A DNA stretch of 64,000 nucleotides from DSOI01 sp041394885 (lineage in GTDB: Bacteria; Acidobacteriota; Terriglobia; Bryobacterales; Bryobacteraceae). Numbering within the stretch: position 1 is the stretch's first letter; each line of letters begins with the position of its first letter. The position numbers were made by a program, and so were the translations under genes. The notes under the pieces were generated by a model that was given only the letters and a program-made list of their open reading frames with translations, was not told where the DNA came from and did not search any database. The stretch lies in the NCBI GenBank assembly GCA_041394885.1, contig JAWKHI010000024.1:1-64000 (forward strand). The letters are read 5' to 3'. Below, piece after piece: positions 24,212 to 33,585 of this stretch.

Positions 24212-27200
24212 ATGATCGTTCGCACCGTCACTGCCGCGGCTCTGTGCGCCGCGCTCGGTTTCTCACAGGAATACCGGGGCCGGATCGAAGGCTCCGTCAC
24301 CGATCCCACCCAAGCCGCCGTCATGGGCTCAAAGATCACGCTGCGCAATGTCGCCACGGGCACCGAAGAGTCCCGCGACACCGACGCGCTCGGGAAATAT
24401 CGCTTTGATTTCGTCCTGCCCGGCACCTACACGGTGACCGCCGAACTCGCGGGATTCTCCAAAACGACGCGGGAAGGGATCGTCGTCCAAACACGCGGCG
24501 ACGTGACCGTCGACATCCAACTCGCCGTCGGCAACGTCACCGAATCGGTCACCGTTGCCGCCTCGGGCGCCCAGGTGGAGTTCAACACATCGACCATGAA
24601 CACCACGGTGTCCGGCCAGTTGCTCAAGGATGTCCCGATCCTGGCGCGCAACCCCTTCACGCTCGCTCTCCTCAACCCCGCCGTCATCAACCGCTATTGG
24701 GACGTTGCCCACCGCAATCCGTTCTATATGTGGTCCTCCAACGGACTCGACGTGGGAGGCGCCACCGGAGGCAAGAACGACATGCTCCTCGATGGCGTCC
24801 CACTGGGCTATGCGGCCCGCGGCTCCTACAACGCACCGATGGACGCCGTGCAGGAAGTGTCGGTCCAGCAGAATTCCGTCGATGCCGAGTTCGGATTCTC
24901 GGCGGGCGGCGTGCTCAATCTGTCGATGAAAACCGGCACCAATGATTGGCACGGACTTGCCTACTACTTTGGGCGCAATCCGAAATTGAACGCCATGACC
25001 AATCGCATTGTGCGCAGCCCTTCGGTGGTGCGGAATCACACCTGGGGCGGCAACTTCAGCAACCCGATCAAGAAGAACAAGATCTTCTCTTTCTTCACCT
25101 ACGAAGGGTGGCAGACCACGCAACCCCAGACACTGCAGGCGACGCTGCCTACCGATCTCGAGCGTCAGGGCAACTTCTCTCAGTCGCTACGCCGCGACGG
25201 CTCCGTCCGTCCTATCTATGACCCCCTCACCACCCAATTCAACGCCGCCACGGGCGCGGTGACGCGGATGCCGTTCGCGGGCAACGTCCTGCCGCAGAAT
25301 CGCATCAGCCCCACCGGCCAGCGCATCATCAACGATCTCTGGAAGCCTCGCGGCGCGGGCCAGGACGCCACCGGCATCAACAACTATTCGCTCACCTACT
25401 CCTGGTGGATCAAGTATTGGAATCTCAGCGAACGCGTGGATTGGAACATCAACGACGCCGTCCGCACCTACTTCCGCTTCTCGAAGTACGAAACCCGGCT
25501 CGACAATCCCAACCACGGCGGCACCATCGCCGTCCGCTCCGATAACGGCGGCGTGATGGACGCGCTCAACTCGGCCGGGGACGTCGTTTGGATGATCAAT
25601 CCCAATACGACGTTCAATTTCCGCCTCGGCGCCACCTACCTTGAAGACGATTATGATTCGCAGTGGGCGCAGGTCCCCGAGAGCGTCTGGTCCGGACTCT
25701 GGCAAAACTCCAACTGGTATAAGCCTGTTCTCGCCGCGCTCCCCGCAATCTATTACCCGCAGTTCAACTTCCAGGGCAACGGCGGCGTCACCACCGGACG
25801 TTCCGGCTGGTGGCAGGTACACGGACGCGTGCTCAACTTTCAATCGAGCATCAGCCAAGCCCGCGGACGCCACAACTACAAGGTCGGCTGGCAACTCCGC
25901 CACTCCTGGGACGACAACGGCAGCCCCGGACCGGGACAGTTCATCTTCAATGCGGTCGACACCGGGGAAAGCTTCAACGCCTTCGATGCTTCCCGTTCCG
26001 GCAACATGTTCGCCTCCGCCCTTCTCGGCGTCGTGAACGGCGGCAACGCGAACATCAACCCGCTGTTCCAGAGCAACTATCAACAGTGGGGGCTGTTCTT
26101 CCAGGACGACATCAAGGTGAATCGCCGCGTCACGCTCAACCTCGGCCTCCGCTGGGAGCTCGAAACCGCGCCCCGCGACAAGAACCTGATCTTCTCCCGG
26201 TTCCTGGACCTCAACAATCCCATTCCGGAATTCCAAGGCGCCGGGACGCCCCAGATGCCCGCACAGGTCACGGCGATCTCCAACGTCAACTACCGCTTCA
26301 ACGGCGCATGGAATTTCACCGATGAAAACAATCCACGCGTCTACCCCAACCTCAGCGGCTTTCTCCCCCGGTTGGGCGTCGCCATCCGCATCAGCGACAC
26401 CAGCGCTTTGCGCGTGGGCTACGCCCGCTACGCCGTCCCGATGAAAGGGGCCTGGACAGAGGGTTTCTCCATCCCGCGCGACGGCTTCTCGGAAAACACG
26501 GGCGTCCTCGGCGCGCTCCAAGGCGTTCCCCGCACCAACATCGACAACCCCTTCCCCGCTGAAAACCCCGTCCGCGATCCGGTGGGGAAAGGCCGGGGAC
26601 GCTACACCAACATGGGTAACGCAGCCGGCTGGTTCTATCAGGACGCCCAGCGCCCAGTGAATGACCGGTTCAATTTCTCCTACCAGCACATGCTGCCGGG
26701 CGGTCTGGTCACCGACACCACCTACTTCATGAATTTCGGCAAGCGTATCCTGGGGCCCTCCATGTGGGGCGGGGACTTCAACATCAACCGCAATCTGGCG
26801 GACCCCAACCTCCGCTACGAGCACAAAGGACTGGTGGATGCCAGCGTGCCGAATCCGTTCTTCGGCCTGCTCGATACGGACCGTTTCCCGGGCAACCTCC
26901 GCACACAGCGCAACGTGCCGGTTTCTCAGCTTCTGCGTCCCTATCCGCAATACGGCAACCTCAGCGAACGCCTGACTCCGGACCGCTCGAATCGCTACTA
27001 CGCGCTTCAACTCAAGGTGGAGCGCAGTTTCTCCAACGGTCTCAGCTTCATCTTCGGGTACAACTACAACCGGGAATACCGGGACGAATGGTTCGACGAT
27101 CGCGCGCAGTTCGCCAATACCTATTCGAGCTTCGATACCCGCAGCCCGCGGCACAACCTCCGCCTGGCAGGAACCTACGAACTCCCCTTCGGCCGTGGAC

Positions 27201-27655
27201 GCAGGTTCGGCTCGTCGATGCATCCGGTGGCCGAAGCGGTGCTGGGTGGATGGTCCACCAGCCACATTTACATGTTCAACAACGGGAGTCTGCTCACGTT
27301 CGGGACCATGCAAGCCACCGGCGATCCCAAGATCGACAATCCGACTCCCGCCAAGTGGTTCGAAACCTCCGGGTTCTCGCGCCAGCCCGCCTACACCCCG
27401 CGTAGCAACCCGTGGTACTACGACGGGCTGCGCGGCCCCGGATTCTGGCAGCTCGACAGCACGCTCTCGAAGAACTTCCGCCTTACCGAACGCTTTGGGA
27501 TGGAACTGCGCATGGAGTTCTACAACCTCACCAACTCGTTCATTCCCAGCAATCCGAACGTGAGCGTCACCTCCTCTACTTTTGGGCGCTCCACGTCCAT
27601 CTTCGGCGGCAACTACGGACGCGAAATCCAATACAACGTCCGCTTCCGCTTCTAA
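24212..27655 (+). CDS. TonB-dependent receptor with carboxypeptidase-regulatory domain (copy C)
   Basis: A 1147-residue protein. ATG 24212 follows an excellent AAGGGAGGT (24198-24206) by 5 nt; an ATG at 24164 upstream has no such site. A signal peptide (residues 1-17) is followed by a CarboxypepD_reg-like domain (GSVTDPTQAAVMGSKITLRN), a plug (LDGVPLGYAARGSYNAPMDAVQEVSV) and a large beta-barrel ending in RFRF. It is related to but clearly distinct from copies A and B. An upstream palindrome suggests regulated expression. An intrinsic terminator at 27676 ends the unit. Confidence 0.9.
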   Translation: MIVRTVTAAALCAALGFSQEYRGRIEGSVTDPTQAAVMGSKITLRNVATGTEESRDTDALGKYRFDFVLPGTYTVTAELAGFSKTTREGIVVQTRGDVTVDIQLAVGNVTESVTVAASGAQVEFNTSTMNTTVSGQLLKDVPILARNPFTLALLNPAVINRYWDVAHRNPFYMWSSNGLDVGGATGGKNDMLLDGVPLGYAARGSYNAPMDAVQEVSVQQNSVDAEFGFSAGGVLNLSMKTGTNDWHGLAYYFGRNPKLNAMTNRIVRSPSVVRNHTWGGNFSNPIKKNKIFSFFTYEGWQTTQPQTLQATLPTDLERQGNFSQSLRRDGSVRPIYDPLTTQFNAATGAVTRMPFAGNVLPQNRISPTGQRIINDLWKPRGAGQDATGINNYSLTYSWWIKYWNLSERVDWNINDAVRTYFRFSKYETRLDNPNHGGTIAVRSDNGGVMDALNSAGDVVWMINPNTTFNFRLGATYLEDDYDSQWAQVPESVWSGLWQNSNWYKPVLAALPAIYYPQFNFQGNGGVTTGRSGWWQVHGRVLNFQSSISQARGRHNYKVGWQLRHSWDDNGSPGPGQFIFNAVDTGESFNAFDASRSGNMFASALLGVVNGGNANINPLFQSNYQQWGLFFQDDIKVNRRVTLNLGLRWELETAPRDKNLIFSRFLDLNNPIPEFQGAGTPQMPAQVTAISNVNYRFNGAWNFTDENNPRVYPNLSGFLPRLGVAIRISDTSALRVGYARYAVPMKGAWTEGFSIPRDGFSENTGVLGALQGVPRTNIDNPFPAENPVRDPVGKGRGRYTNMGNAAGWFYQDAQRPVNDRFNFSYQHMLPGGLVTDTTYFMNFGKRILGPSMWGGDFNINRNLADPNLRYEHKGLVDASVPNPFFGLLDTDRFPGNLRTQRNVPVSQLLRPYPQYGNLSERLTPDRSNRYYALQLKVERSFSNGLSFIFGYNYNREYRDEWFDDRAQFANTYSSFDTRSPRHNLRLAGTYELPFGRGRRFGSSMHPVAEAVLGGWSTSHIYMFNNGSLLTFGTMQATGDPKIDNPTPAKWFETSGFSRQPAYTPRSNPWYYDGLRGPGFWQLDSTLSKNFRLTERFGMELRMEFYNLTNSFIPSNPNVSVTSSTFGRSTSIFGGNYGREIQYNVRFRF

Positions 27656-27675
27656 CCGTTTGCGCTTCTCTGCAG

Positions 27676-27706
27676 GTGCCCTCCTCCGGGAGGGCACTAT
27701 TTTTTG
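27676..27706 (+). terminator. Intrinsic terminator of receptor copy C
   Basis: GTGCCCTCC (27676-27684) pairs perfectly with GGAGGGCAC (27689-27697) around the stable tetraloop TCCG, followed by TATTTTTTG. It separates the receptor gene from the channel gene. Confidence 0.85.
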
Positions 27707-27749
27707 ATACCCGCGGCAGGAGCACAAAGTCGCCGTGGGAATACGCAGT

Positions 27750-28829
27750 ATGAATAATAGGTACATGACCATCCTGGCGCGGCTCCTGCTATTGCTCCTG
27801 CCAGCAGCGGCGACGGCGGCACCTCCCGCGTCGATCCGCGTCGCCGTAGGCGGCTCGGAGCCCTTTGTGGTCAAAGGCAATCCCGAACCCAACGGCATCG
27901 CGGTGGAGGTGTGGCGTGAGCTCGCCGCCCGCGCCGGCTGGACATACGCTCTTTCGAGCTACCAAAACGTCCCGAGCGCGTTCGCCGCATTGTCGGAGGG
28001 CAAGGCCGACATCGTGGTGGGCCCGGTGAGCATCACCGCCGAACGCGTAAAATCAGCCCGCTTCAGCCAGCCCTATTTCCAGGCCAGCCTCTCCATCCTG
28101 TCGCGCTCGGGCACGCCTTCTGTTTGGGAAAGAATCAGGCCCTTCTTCAGTTCGTCGTTCTTCACGGCTGTCGGCTTACTGCTCATCGTTCTGTTCCTGG
28201 TGGGCACTTGCGTGTGGCTCGCCGAGCGCCGGATCCCCGACAGCCACTTCCCGTCCAATCCCGTACACGGCATCGGCAGCGGCGTGTGGTTCGCCATCGT
28301 CACCATGAGCACGGTCGGCTACGGCGATTTCTCCCCCAAGACAGCCTTCGGACGCCTGGTTACCGGCATCTGGATCATCATCTCGATCGTCGCCGCCAGT
28401 TCGCTCGTGGCCGGCATCGCCAGCACACTCACCCTCACCGGACTCCAGTCCACTCAGATCGCCGCCGCCGAGGATCTCAGCGGGCGCCCCGTTGCCGCCC
28501 TCGCGGACTCTCCCGGCGCGCGGTTCGTCGAACGCTATGGCGGCGTGCTACTCAACGTTTCCAACCTCGACGAAGGTTACCGGCTTCTTTCCCAACGCGC
28601 CGCCGACGCTTTCGTCTTCGATCGTCCGCAGCTACTGCACTTCCTGCGGGCACAACCCGACCCCAAAGTCGCCGTCTCCGCCGCCGAGTATGGCCGGCAA
28701 AACTACGGCTTCGCCCTCCCCCTCGACTCCCCGTTCATTCACGCGCTCAACATCAACCTCCTGGAACTCCAGGAGTCCGGCCGCATTGACCGGATCGTCG
28801 CCTCCTGGCTGGGCACCGCGGTCCATTGA
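27750..28829 (+). CDS. GluR0-like ligand-gated potassium-channel protein
   Basis: 359 residues from ATG 27750; an in-frame GTG at 27735 would add a few residues and the purine-rich GTGGGA just before fits the ATG. Signal peptide to about residue 27. Residues 33-130 form the first lobe of a periplasmic-binding (SBP_bac_3) fold. A first helix (VGLLLIVLFLVGTCVWLAE), a pore loop with the potassium selectivity filter TVGYGDF, and a second helix (IWIIISIVAASSLVAG) interrupt it. The second lobe follows from about 230. This inserted two-helix channel is the architecture of prokaryotic glutamate-receptor channels (GluR0). The ligand is unknown. The next gene, a DapA/NanA-family enzyme, starts 53 bp downstream. 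Confidence 0.85.
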   Translation: MNNRYMTILARLLLLLLPAAATAAPPASIRVAVGGSEPFVVKGNPEPNGIAVEVWRELAARAGWTYALSSYQNVPSAFAALSEGKADIVVGPVSITAERVKSARFSQPYFQASLSILSRSGTPSVWERIRPFFSSSFFTAVGLLLIVLFLVGTCVWLAERRIPDSHFPSNPVHGIGSGVWFAIVTMSTVGYGDFSPKTAFGRLVTGIWIIISIVAASSLVAGIASTLTLTGLQSTQIAAAEDLSGRPVAALADSPGARFVERYGGVLLNVSNLDEGYRLLSQRAADAFVFDRPQLLHFLRAQPDPKVAVSAAEYGRQNYGFALPLDSPFIHALNINLLELQESGRIDRIVASWLGTAVH

Positions 28830-28882
28830 CGCGACAACACACTTGACCCGCCCTGCCCTGGCGTCCGATCCTTACCTTATCC

Positions 28883-29779
28883 ATGAAATTCCAGGGCATC
28901 CTACCCGCCATCGTCACTCCCCTCGACTCCAAGGAGCGCTTCCACGAACAGGCGTTCTCCCAGCTATGCGAACGCTTCTACGCCGCCGGAGTCGACGGGT
29001 TGTACGTCTGCGGCCAGACCGGGGAAGGCCCCGATCTCCCCTCATCGGAAAGGAAGCGGGCCGCCGAGACGGCGCTGCGCGTTTCCCCCGCCGGCAAGAC
29101 CGTCATCGTCCATGTCGGCGCGCGCAGTCTGCGTCAATCGGTGGATCTCGCCCGCCATGCGGAAAAGACCGGCGCACACGCCATCAGCAGCCTCCCTCCC
29201 GGCGCCCGCTATTCGTTCGAGGAAACGCGCAACTACTACCGCGAGCTGGCCGCGTCGGTCCACATTCCCGTCCTCATCTATTACTTCCCCGCCCTCGCGC
29301 CCAACCTCACCCACATCGATCAGATTCTCGAACTCGCCGCTCTTCCCAACGTCATCGGCCTCAAGTTCACTGACTCGGACATGTTCAAACTCTGGGACCT
29401 CGTCCGGCACGGCGCAACCGTCTTCATGGGTTCCGACGAGATGCTTTCGGCCGGCCTTCTGATGGGCGCCCACGGCGGCATCGGCGGAACTTACAACGTG
29501 ATGCCGCCACTGTTCGTCGAGATGTACGCCCACGCGCGCGCCGGACGCTGGAAGCAGGCGAAAAACGTCCAGGACATCGTCAACCCCATCGTCGACGCCA
29601 TTCTCCGCTCGCCACCGCTCGGTGCAATCAAACAGATGCTCGAGTGGTCCGGCATCAAAGCCGGATTGCCGGTGGCGCCGCGGCGGGGCCTTTCCGCTGA
29701 AGAACAAGCCGCGCTGGCCGATCGGTTGCGCAGCCTGCCGTGGATCGGCAAGCACTCGGGGCTCGTTCTACCCGGTTAG
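28883..29779 (+). CDS. DapA/NanA-family (dihydrodipicolinate synthase family) aldolase
   Basis: 298 residues, a single TIM barrel. Motifs: GILPAIVTPLD at the start, GQTGEGPDL (the substrate-carboxylate GTGE-like loop), LIYYFP with the catalytic Tyr, and VIGLKFTDSD with the Schiff-base Lys. GLKFT is closer to N-acetylneuraminate lyases than to DHDPS, so a keto-acid lyase acting on a sugar acid is likelier than lysine synthesis; that is inference. The gene is downstream of the channel gene and may share its transcript. It sits at the right edge of the C-rich block, next to the converging quinoprotein gene (33 bp gap). Confidence 0.85.
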   Translation: MKFQGILPAIVTPLDSKERFHEQAFSQLCERFYAAGVDGLYVCGQTGEGPDLPSSERKRAAETALRVSPAGKTVIVHVGARSLRQSVDLARHAEKTGAHAISSLPPGARYSFEETRNYYRELAASVHIPVLIYYFPALAPNLTHIDQILELAALPNVIGLKFTDSDMFKLWDLVRHGATVFMGSDEMLSAGLLMGAHGGIGGTYNVMPPLFVEMYAHARAGRWKQAKNVQDIVNPIVDAILRSPPLGAIKQMLEWSGIKAGLPVAPRRGLSAEEQAALADRLRSLPWIGKHSGLVLPG

Positions 29780-29812
29780 CGCCTGTTGGACCGGAGAGCC
29801 CGTGGCGCGCGG

Positions 29813-31381
29813 TCAGTCAAATAGGGCGAAGGTGAAGACGTCGCTTTCGGCGGCTATGGTGACATACTGCTTGCCGTTGACCTCATAGGTGACCGGCGAG
29901 GCGTAAAGGGTGTGGCCGGTGGCGAAATGCCACAGGTCCTGACCGGTTTTGGAATCGATGGCGGCGAGGTTGCCGCTATCGTCGCCGGTGAAGACTACGC
30001 CGCCCGCGGTGGAAACGGCGCCGGCCCACATGGTGCCTGGGCCGGGCATGGGGTGCTCCCAACGGATGGAGCCGGTGAGGGCGTCAAGGGCGCGGAGGTA
30101 GAAGCGTCCGGGTTCGGTGGGAATGCCCTCGTTACCGGTGCCCCTGAAACCGCTGGAGGGAATTGGATCCTTGGCGGAAGCGAAGATGAGATCGCACTGC
30201 TCGAGAGTGACGACGTAGAAGAGTCCGGTGGCGGGATCGTAGGAGGGCGACATCCAGTTTGTGGCGCCGCGCACGGACGGACAGACTTTGGTTCCACCGG
30301 GGGTGGGGATTTTTCCGGGGACGAGGAGTGGGCGGCCTTTGTCGTCGAGTCCGGTCGCCCAGTCGAGTTTCTTGACGAAGGGTTTGCCATGGAGGAACTC
30401 GCCGGTGACACGGTCCAGGATGTAGTAGAAGCCATTGCGGTTGGCCTGGAGCAGGAGTTTGCGGGAGCGGCCGCGAAATTCGGCGTCGATGAGAACGGGC
30501 GGCTCATTGGCGTCCCAATCCCAGACGTCGTGCGGGGTGAACTGGAAATACCATTTGAGCTTGCCGGTGGCGCCGTCGAGGGCGACGATGCTGTCGGAGT
30601 AGAGATTGTCGCCTTTGCGATCGCCGCCATAGAAATCGGGCCAGGGATTGCCCGTGGGCCAGTAGACGATGTCGAGGCTGGGATCGTAGGAGCCGGTGGT
30701 CCAGGTGGGAGCGCCGCTCCACTCGGTGGGGAAGCCGCCCCAGGTTTCCGAGCCGGGCTCGCCTTTGGCGGGGACGGTCCAGAAGCGCCATTTTTCCTGG
30801 CCCGTATCGGGGGACAGGGCTGCGACGAAACCGCGCTGACCGGATCCGCCGCCGCCGACACCGACGATGATGGCGTCTTTGAGGGCGAGGGGGGCAACGG
30901 TGGTGAAGTAGCCGTCCTTGGCCGGTGCGTACTCCCGGTCAAAGATGACGCCTCCGGTGGTGCGATTGAGGGCGACCAGATGAGCGTCGGTGGTGACCAT
31001 GAAGACACGGTCGCCCAGGATGGCGACGCCCCGGGCGACACGGCTGCTCTTGACGCCTTCGGCGCGATAATCCCAGATGCGGCGGCCGGTGCGGGCATCG
31101 AGTGCCATGGTGCGATTGGTGTCGGTGACGTACATGACGCCGTCGTACACGATGGGGGAGCCGGAGAGCCGGCGGGCGTCGTCGATGTGGTGGACCCATT
31201 GCGCGACGAGCCGCTTGGCGTTGGCGGCGTTGATCTGTGTGAGGGGGCTATGGCGGAGCGAGCGATAGTCGCCGGAGTAGGTGAGCCAGTCCCGGCCGGG
31301 GCTCGCCACGATGTCGGAGTAGGCAACCTGCGCGGGCGCGGCGGCGGAAAGGCAGAGGGCGAGGGGCAAGAGGCGTTTCAT
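29813..31381 (-). CDS. PQQ-binding-like quinoprotein dehydrogenase
   Basis: 522 residues from ATG 31379-31381. The start codon overlaps the stop of the upstream cytochrome gene as ATGA (4-bp overlap), so the two are translationally coupled. A signal peptide (LLPLALCLSAAAPAQ) is followed by an eight-bladed propeller with repeated W-motifs (LDARTGRRIWDYR, LNRTTGGVIFDRE, LSPDTGQEKWRFW, LDGATGKLKWYFQ). It belongs to the same superfamily as the 10025 gene but lacks an internal haem. It probably oxidises a periplasmic alcohol or sugar and gives electrons to the coexpressed diheme cytochrome. Substrate unknown. Confidence 0.87.
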   Translation of the reverse strand: MKRLLPLALCLSAAAPAQVAYSDIVASPGRDWLTYSGDYRSLRHSPLTQINAANAKRLVAQWVHHIDDARRLSGSPIVYDGVMYVTDTNRTMALDARTGRRIWDYRAEGVKSSRVARGVAILGDRVFMVTTDAHLVALNRTTGGVIFDREYAPAKDGYFTTVAPLALKDAIIVGVGGGGSGQRGFVAALSPDTGQEKWRFWTVPAKGEPGSETWGGFPTEWSGAPTWTTGSYDPSLDIVYWPTGNPWPDFYGGDRKGDNLYSDSIVALDGATGKLKWYFQFTPHDVWDWDANEPPVLIDAEFRGRSRKLLLQANRNGFYYILDRVTGEFLHGKPFVKKLDWATGLDDKGRPLLVPGKIPTPGGTKVCPSVRGATNWMSPSYDPATGLFYVVTLEQCDLIFASAKDPIPSSGFRGTGNEGIPTEPGRFYLRALDALTGSIRWEHPMPGPGTMWAGAVSTAGGVVFTGDDSGNLAAIDSKTGQDLWHFATGHTLYASPVTYEVNGKQYVTIAAESDVFTFALFD

Positions 31382-32157
31382 AGGGAGTCTCCGCGGATGG
31401 CCTGACGGCTGAGAAAGCGAACGAGATCGTCGATTTGCGCGGACGTAAGGCGCTTGCCGTAGCCCGAGGGCATGAGGGACCCGGGAACGGGGCGGATCTC
31501 CTTCCATTCGGCGGCAGTGAGCAGGTGAAGCTTCCCGGCGGCGTCAAGGAGTTGGATGGAGTAGCCATCCTGATTGCGGGCGACGCCTTTCAATTCAGCG
31601 CCGGAGCGGGTGACTACGGTGACGGCATTGTAGCCGCTGGCGATGCGCTCGTCCGGGTTGAGGATGGATTCGCGGAGGTGATGGGCGGTGCGCGCGGCGC
31701 CGGCGTTGGTGAGGTCCGGTCCGAGGGCGCCGCCATTGCCCGCGATGGCGTGGCAGCGGGAGCAGCCAGCGGCGCCAAAGAAGAGGGCGCGTCCGGCTGC
31801 GGGGTCACCGGAGAGATTGGCGCGGTTGGCGGGCGCACTCAGCTCGCGGACGAAGCTTACCAGTTGCCAGACTTTTTCGTCCGGCAGTGGAAACGGCGGC
31901 ATGCCGGTGCCTTTGACGCCATCGTGGATGGAACGGAACAATTGCGCGTCGGAGAGGCGGCTGATCTGGCGTCCGGTGACGAGGTTGGGCCCTTGTCCGC
32001 CCATGCCGCTCACACCATGGCAGGCGCTGCAAGCGCCGAGATAGGTCTCCTTGCCTTTGGCGATGGCGTCGGGTTGATTACCGTACGGATTGCGGCCTTG
32101 CGGAGTGGCGAGGGGAATCGCCAGCACCGCCGCGGCTAGAAAAGCGAAAATGCGCAT
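31378..32157 (-). CDS. Diheme cytochrome c
   Basis: 259 residues with a signal peptide (AAAVLAIPLATPQ). Two haem sites are visible: CSACH (about residue 43) in the first cytochrome domain, with a GTGMPP methionine ligand loop, and CSRCH (about residue 133) in the second. The second domain continues into a 60-residue C-terminal extension. It is the first gene of a two-gene leftward operon with the quinoprotein, overlapping it by 4 bp, and is the likely electron acceptor. The start (32155-32157) is 87 bp from the divergent start of the TrpB2-like gene. Confidence 0.87.
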   Translation of the reverse strand: MRIFAFLAAAVLAIPLATPQGRNPYGNQPDAIAKGKETYLGACSACHGVSGMGGQGPNLVTGRQISRLSDAQLFRSIHDGVKGTGMPPFPLPDEKVWQLVSFVRELSAPANRANLSGDPAAGRALFFGAAGCSRCHAIAGNGGALGPDLTNAGAARTAHHLRESILNPDERIASGYNAVTVVTRSGAELKGVARNQDGYSIQLLDAAGKLHLLTAAEWKEIRPVPGSLMPSGYGKRLTSAQIDDLVRFLSRQAIRGDSL

Positions 32158-32244
32158 GGGTTTGTCTCTTCGATCGTGCCTATGGTGACTTCGGTCATTC
32201 TACAAGGATGCGGTTCGGCGCTACAATATTCGCTCACAGGACGT

Positions 32245-33585
32245 TTGCACAAAGCCATGATTCCCAGCCACTGGTACAACATTCTCGCGGACTTGCCGAC
32301 ACCGCCGGCTCCCGTGCTCCATCCGGGGACGCAGCAGCCGATCGGGCCGGACGACTTATCTCCTCTTTTCCCGATGTCGCTGATCGCGCAGGAAGTGAGC
32401 ACCGAGCGATACGTCGAGATTCCGGCGCCGGTGGCCGATGTCTACGGCCAATGGCGCCCGACGCCGTTGCGGCGAGCCAAGCGCCTGGAGCAGGCGCTGG
32501 ACACCCCGGCGCACATCTACTACAAGTACGAAGGCGTGAGCCCGACCGGGAGCCATAAGCCCAACACGGCGGTGCCCCAGGCGTTCTACAACAAAGAGGC
32601 GGGCATTTCGCGGATCGTCACCGAGACCGGCGCGGGACAGTGGGGATCGTCGCTCGCTTACGCCGGGGCGCTGTTCGGCGTGGAAATTCAGGTATTCATG
32701 GTGCGGGTCTCCTACGACCAGAAGCCGTACCGGCGCGCACTGATGGAAGCGTTCGGAGCACGGTGCGTGGCGTCGCCGTCGGAGGAGTCCGCCTCGGGCC
32801 GCGCGGTGCTCGCGCAGCGTGCGGACCACCCCGGGAGCCTAGGCATCGCGATTTCAGAAGCGGTGGAACTGGCGGCGCAGCGCGACGACACGAAATACGC
32901 ACTGGGCTCCGTGCTGAACCATGTACTGCTGCACCAGACGGTGGTGGGGCAGGAATCGTTCGCGCAGATGGCGCAGCACGGGGAAGATCCGGACATCCTG
33001 GTGGGATGCACGGGCGGCGGGTCCAACTTCGCGGGGCTGGTGTTTCCGTTTCTCGGGGCGCAGTTGCGCGGGGGACGCACGCGGCGGATCGTAGCGGTGG
33101 AGCCGGCGGCGTGTCCGACGTTGACGCGCGGAAGATTCGCATACGATTTCGGAGACACAGCGCACTTGACGCCACTGGTGAAAATGCACACGCTGGGGTC
33201 CACGTTCACGCCGCCGGGATTCCATGCGGGTGGATTGCGGTATCACGGGATGTCGCCGCTGGTGAGCCATCTGAGCGATTTGGGTTTGATCGAGGCGCGG
33301 GCGTATCATCAGCGGACGTGCTTCGACGCGGGGATCCAGTTTGCGCGGACCGAGGGGATCCTGCCGGCGCCGGAGGCCAACCACGCGGTGCGCGCGGCGA
33401 TCGACGAGGCGCTGCGATGCAAGGAAGAGGGCGTGTCGAAGGTGATTCTGTTCAATCTATGCGGTCACGGGCATTTCGACATGCAGGCCTACATCGACTA
33501 TCACGCGGGGCGGCTGATCGACCAGAGCTACGATGAGGGCGAACTGGCGATGGCGCTGGCGGGCTTGCCGTCTCTGCCGGCGTAG
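32245..33585 (+). CDS. TrpB2-like PLP-dependent enzyme
   Basis: About 446 residues. The start is uncertain: TTG 32245 has AGGA 3 nt upstream; ATG 32257 begins at the family block IPSHWYNILADLP; an ATG at 32182 gives an unrelated N-terminus. Key residues are the PLP Lys in GSHKPNTA and the glycine loop CTGGGSNFAG that binds phosphate. The length and the PTPPAPVLHPGTQQPIGPDD block identify the TrpB2 class rather than canonical TrpB, which usually occurs without trpA nearby, as here. TrpB2 enzymes can make tryptophan from indole or act on serine/threonine; the true substrate here is unknown. A TACAAT -10-like element lies at 32222-32227. The 3' end overlaps the converging EAL gene by 58 bp. Confidence 0.85.
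   Translation: MHKAMIPSHWYNILADLPTPPAPVLHPGTQQPIGPDDLSPLFPMSLIAQEVSTERYVEIPAPVADVYGQWRPTPLRRAKRLEQALDTPAHIYYKYEGVSPTGSHKPNTAVPQAFYNKEAGISRIVTETGAGQWGSSLAYAGALFGVEIQVFMVRVSYDQKPYRRALMEAFGARCVASPSEESASGRAVLAQRADHPGSLGIAISEAVELAAQRDDTKYALGSVLNHVLLHQTVVGQESFAQMAQHGEDPDILVGCTGGGSNFAGLVFPFLGAQLRGGRTRRIVAVEPAACPTLTRGRFAYDFGDTAHLTPLVKMHTLGSTFTPPGFHAGGLRYHGMSPLVSHLSDLGLIEARAYHQRTCFDAGIQFARTEGILPAPEANHAVRAAIDEALRCKEEGVSKVILFNLCGHGHFDMQAYIDYHAGRLIDQSYDEGELAMALAGLPSLPA

Noticed and set aside
25187..27898. A 903-codon leftward frame antisense to receptor C.
   Set aside because: Fully antisense to a strongly supported receptor gene, with no recognisable domain; treated as a codon shadow.
29912..31405. A 497-codon rightward frame antisense to the quinoprotein gene.
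   Set aside because: The quinoprotein has clear repeats and a signal peptide, while the antisense frame is Gly/Ala/Glu-rich without domain signals.
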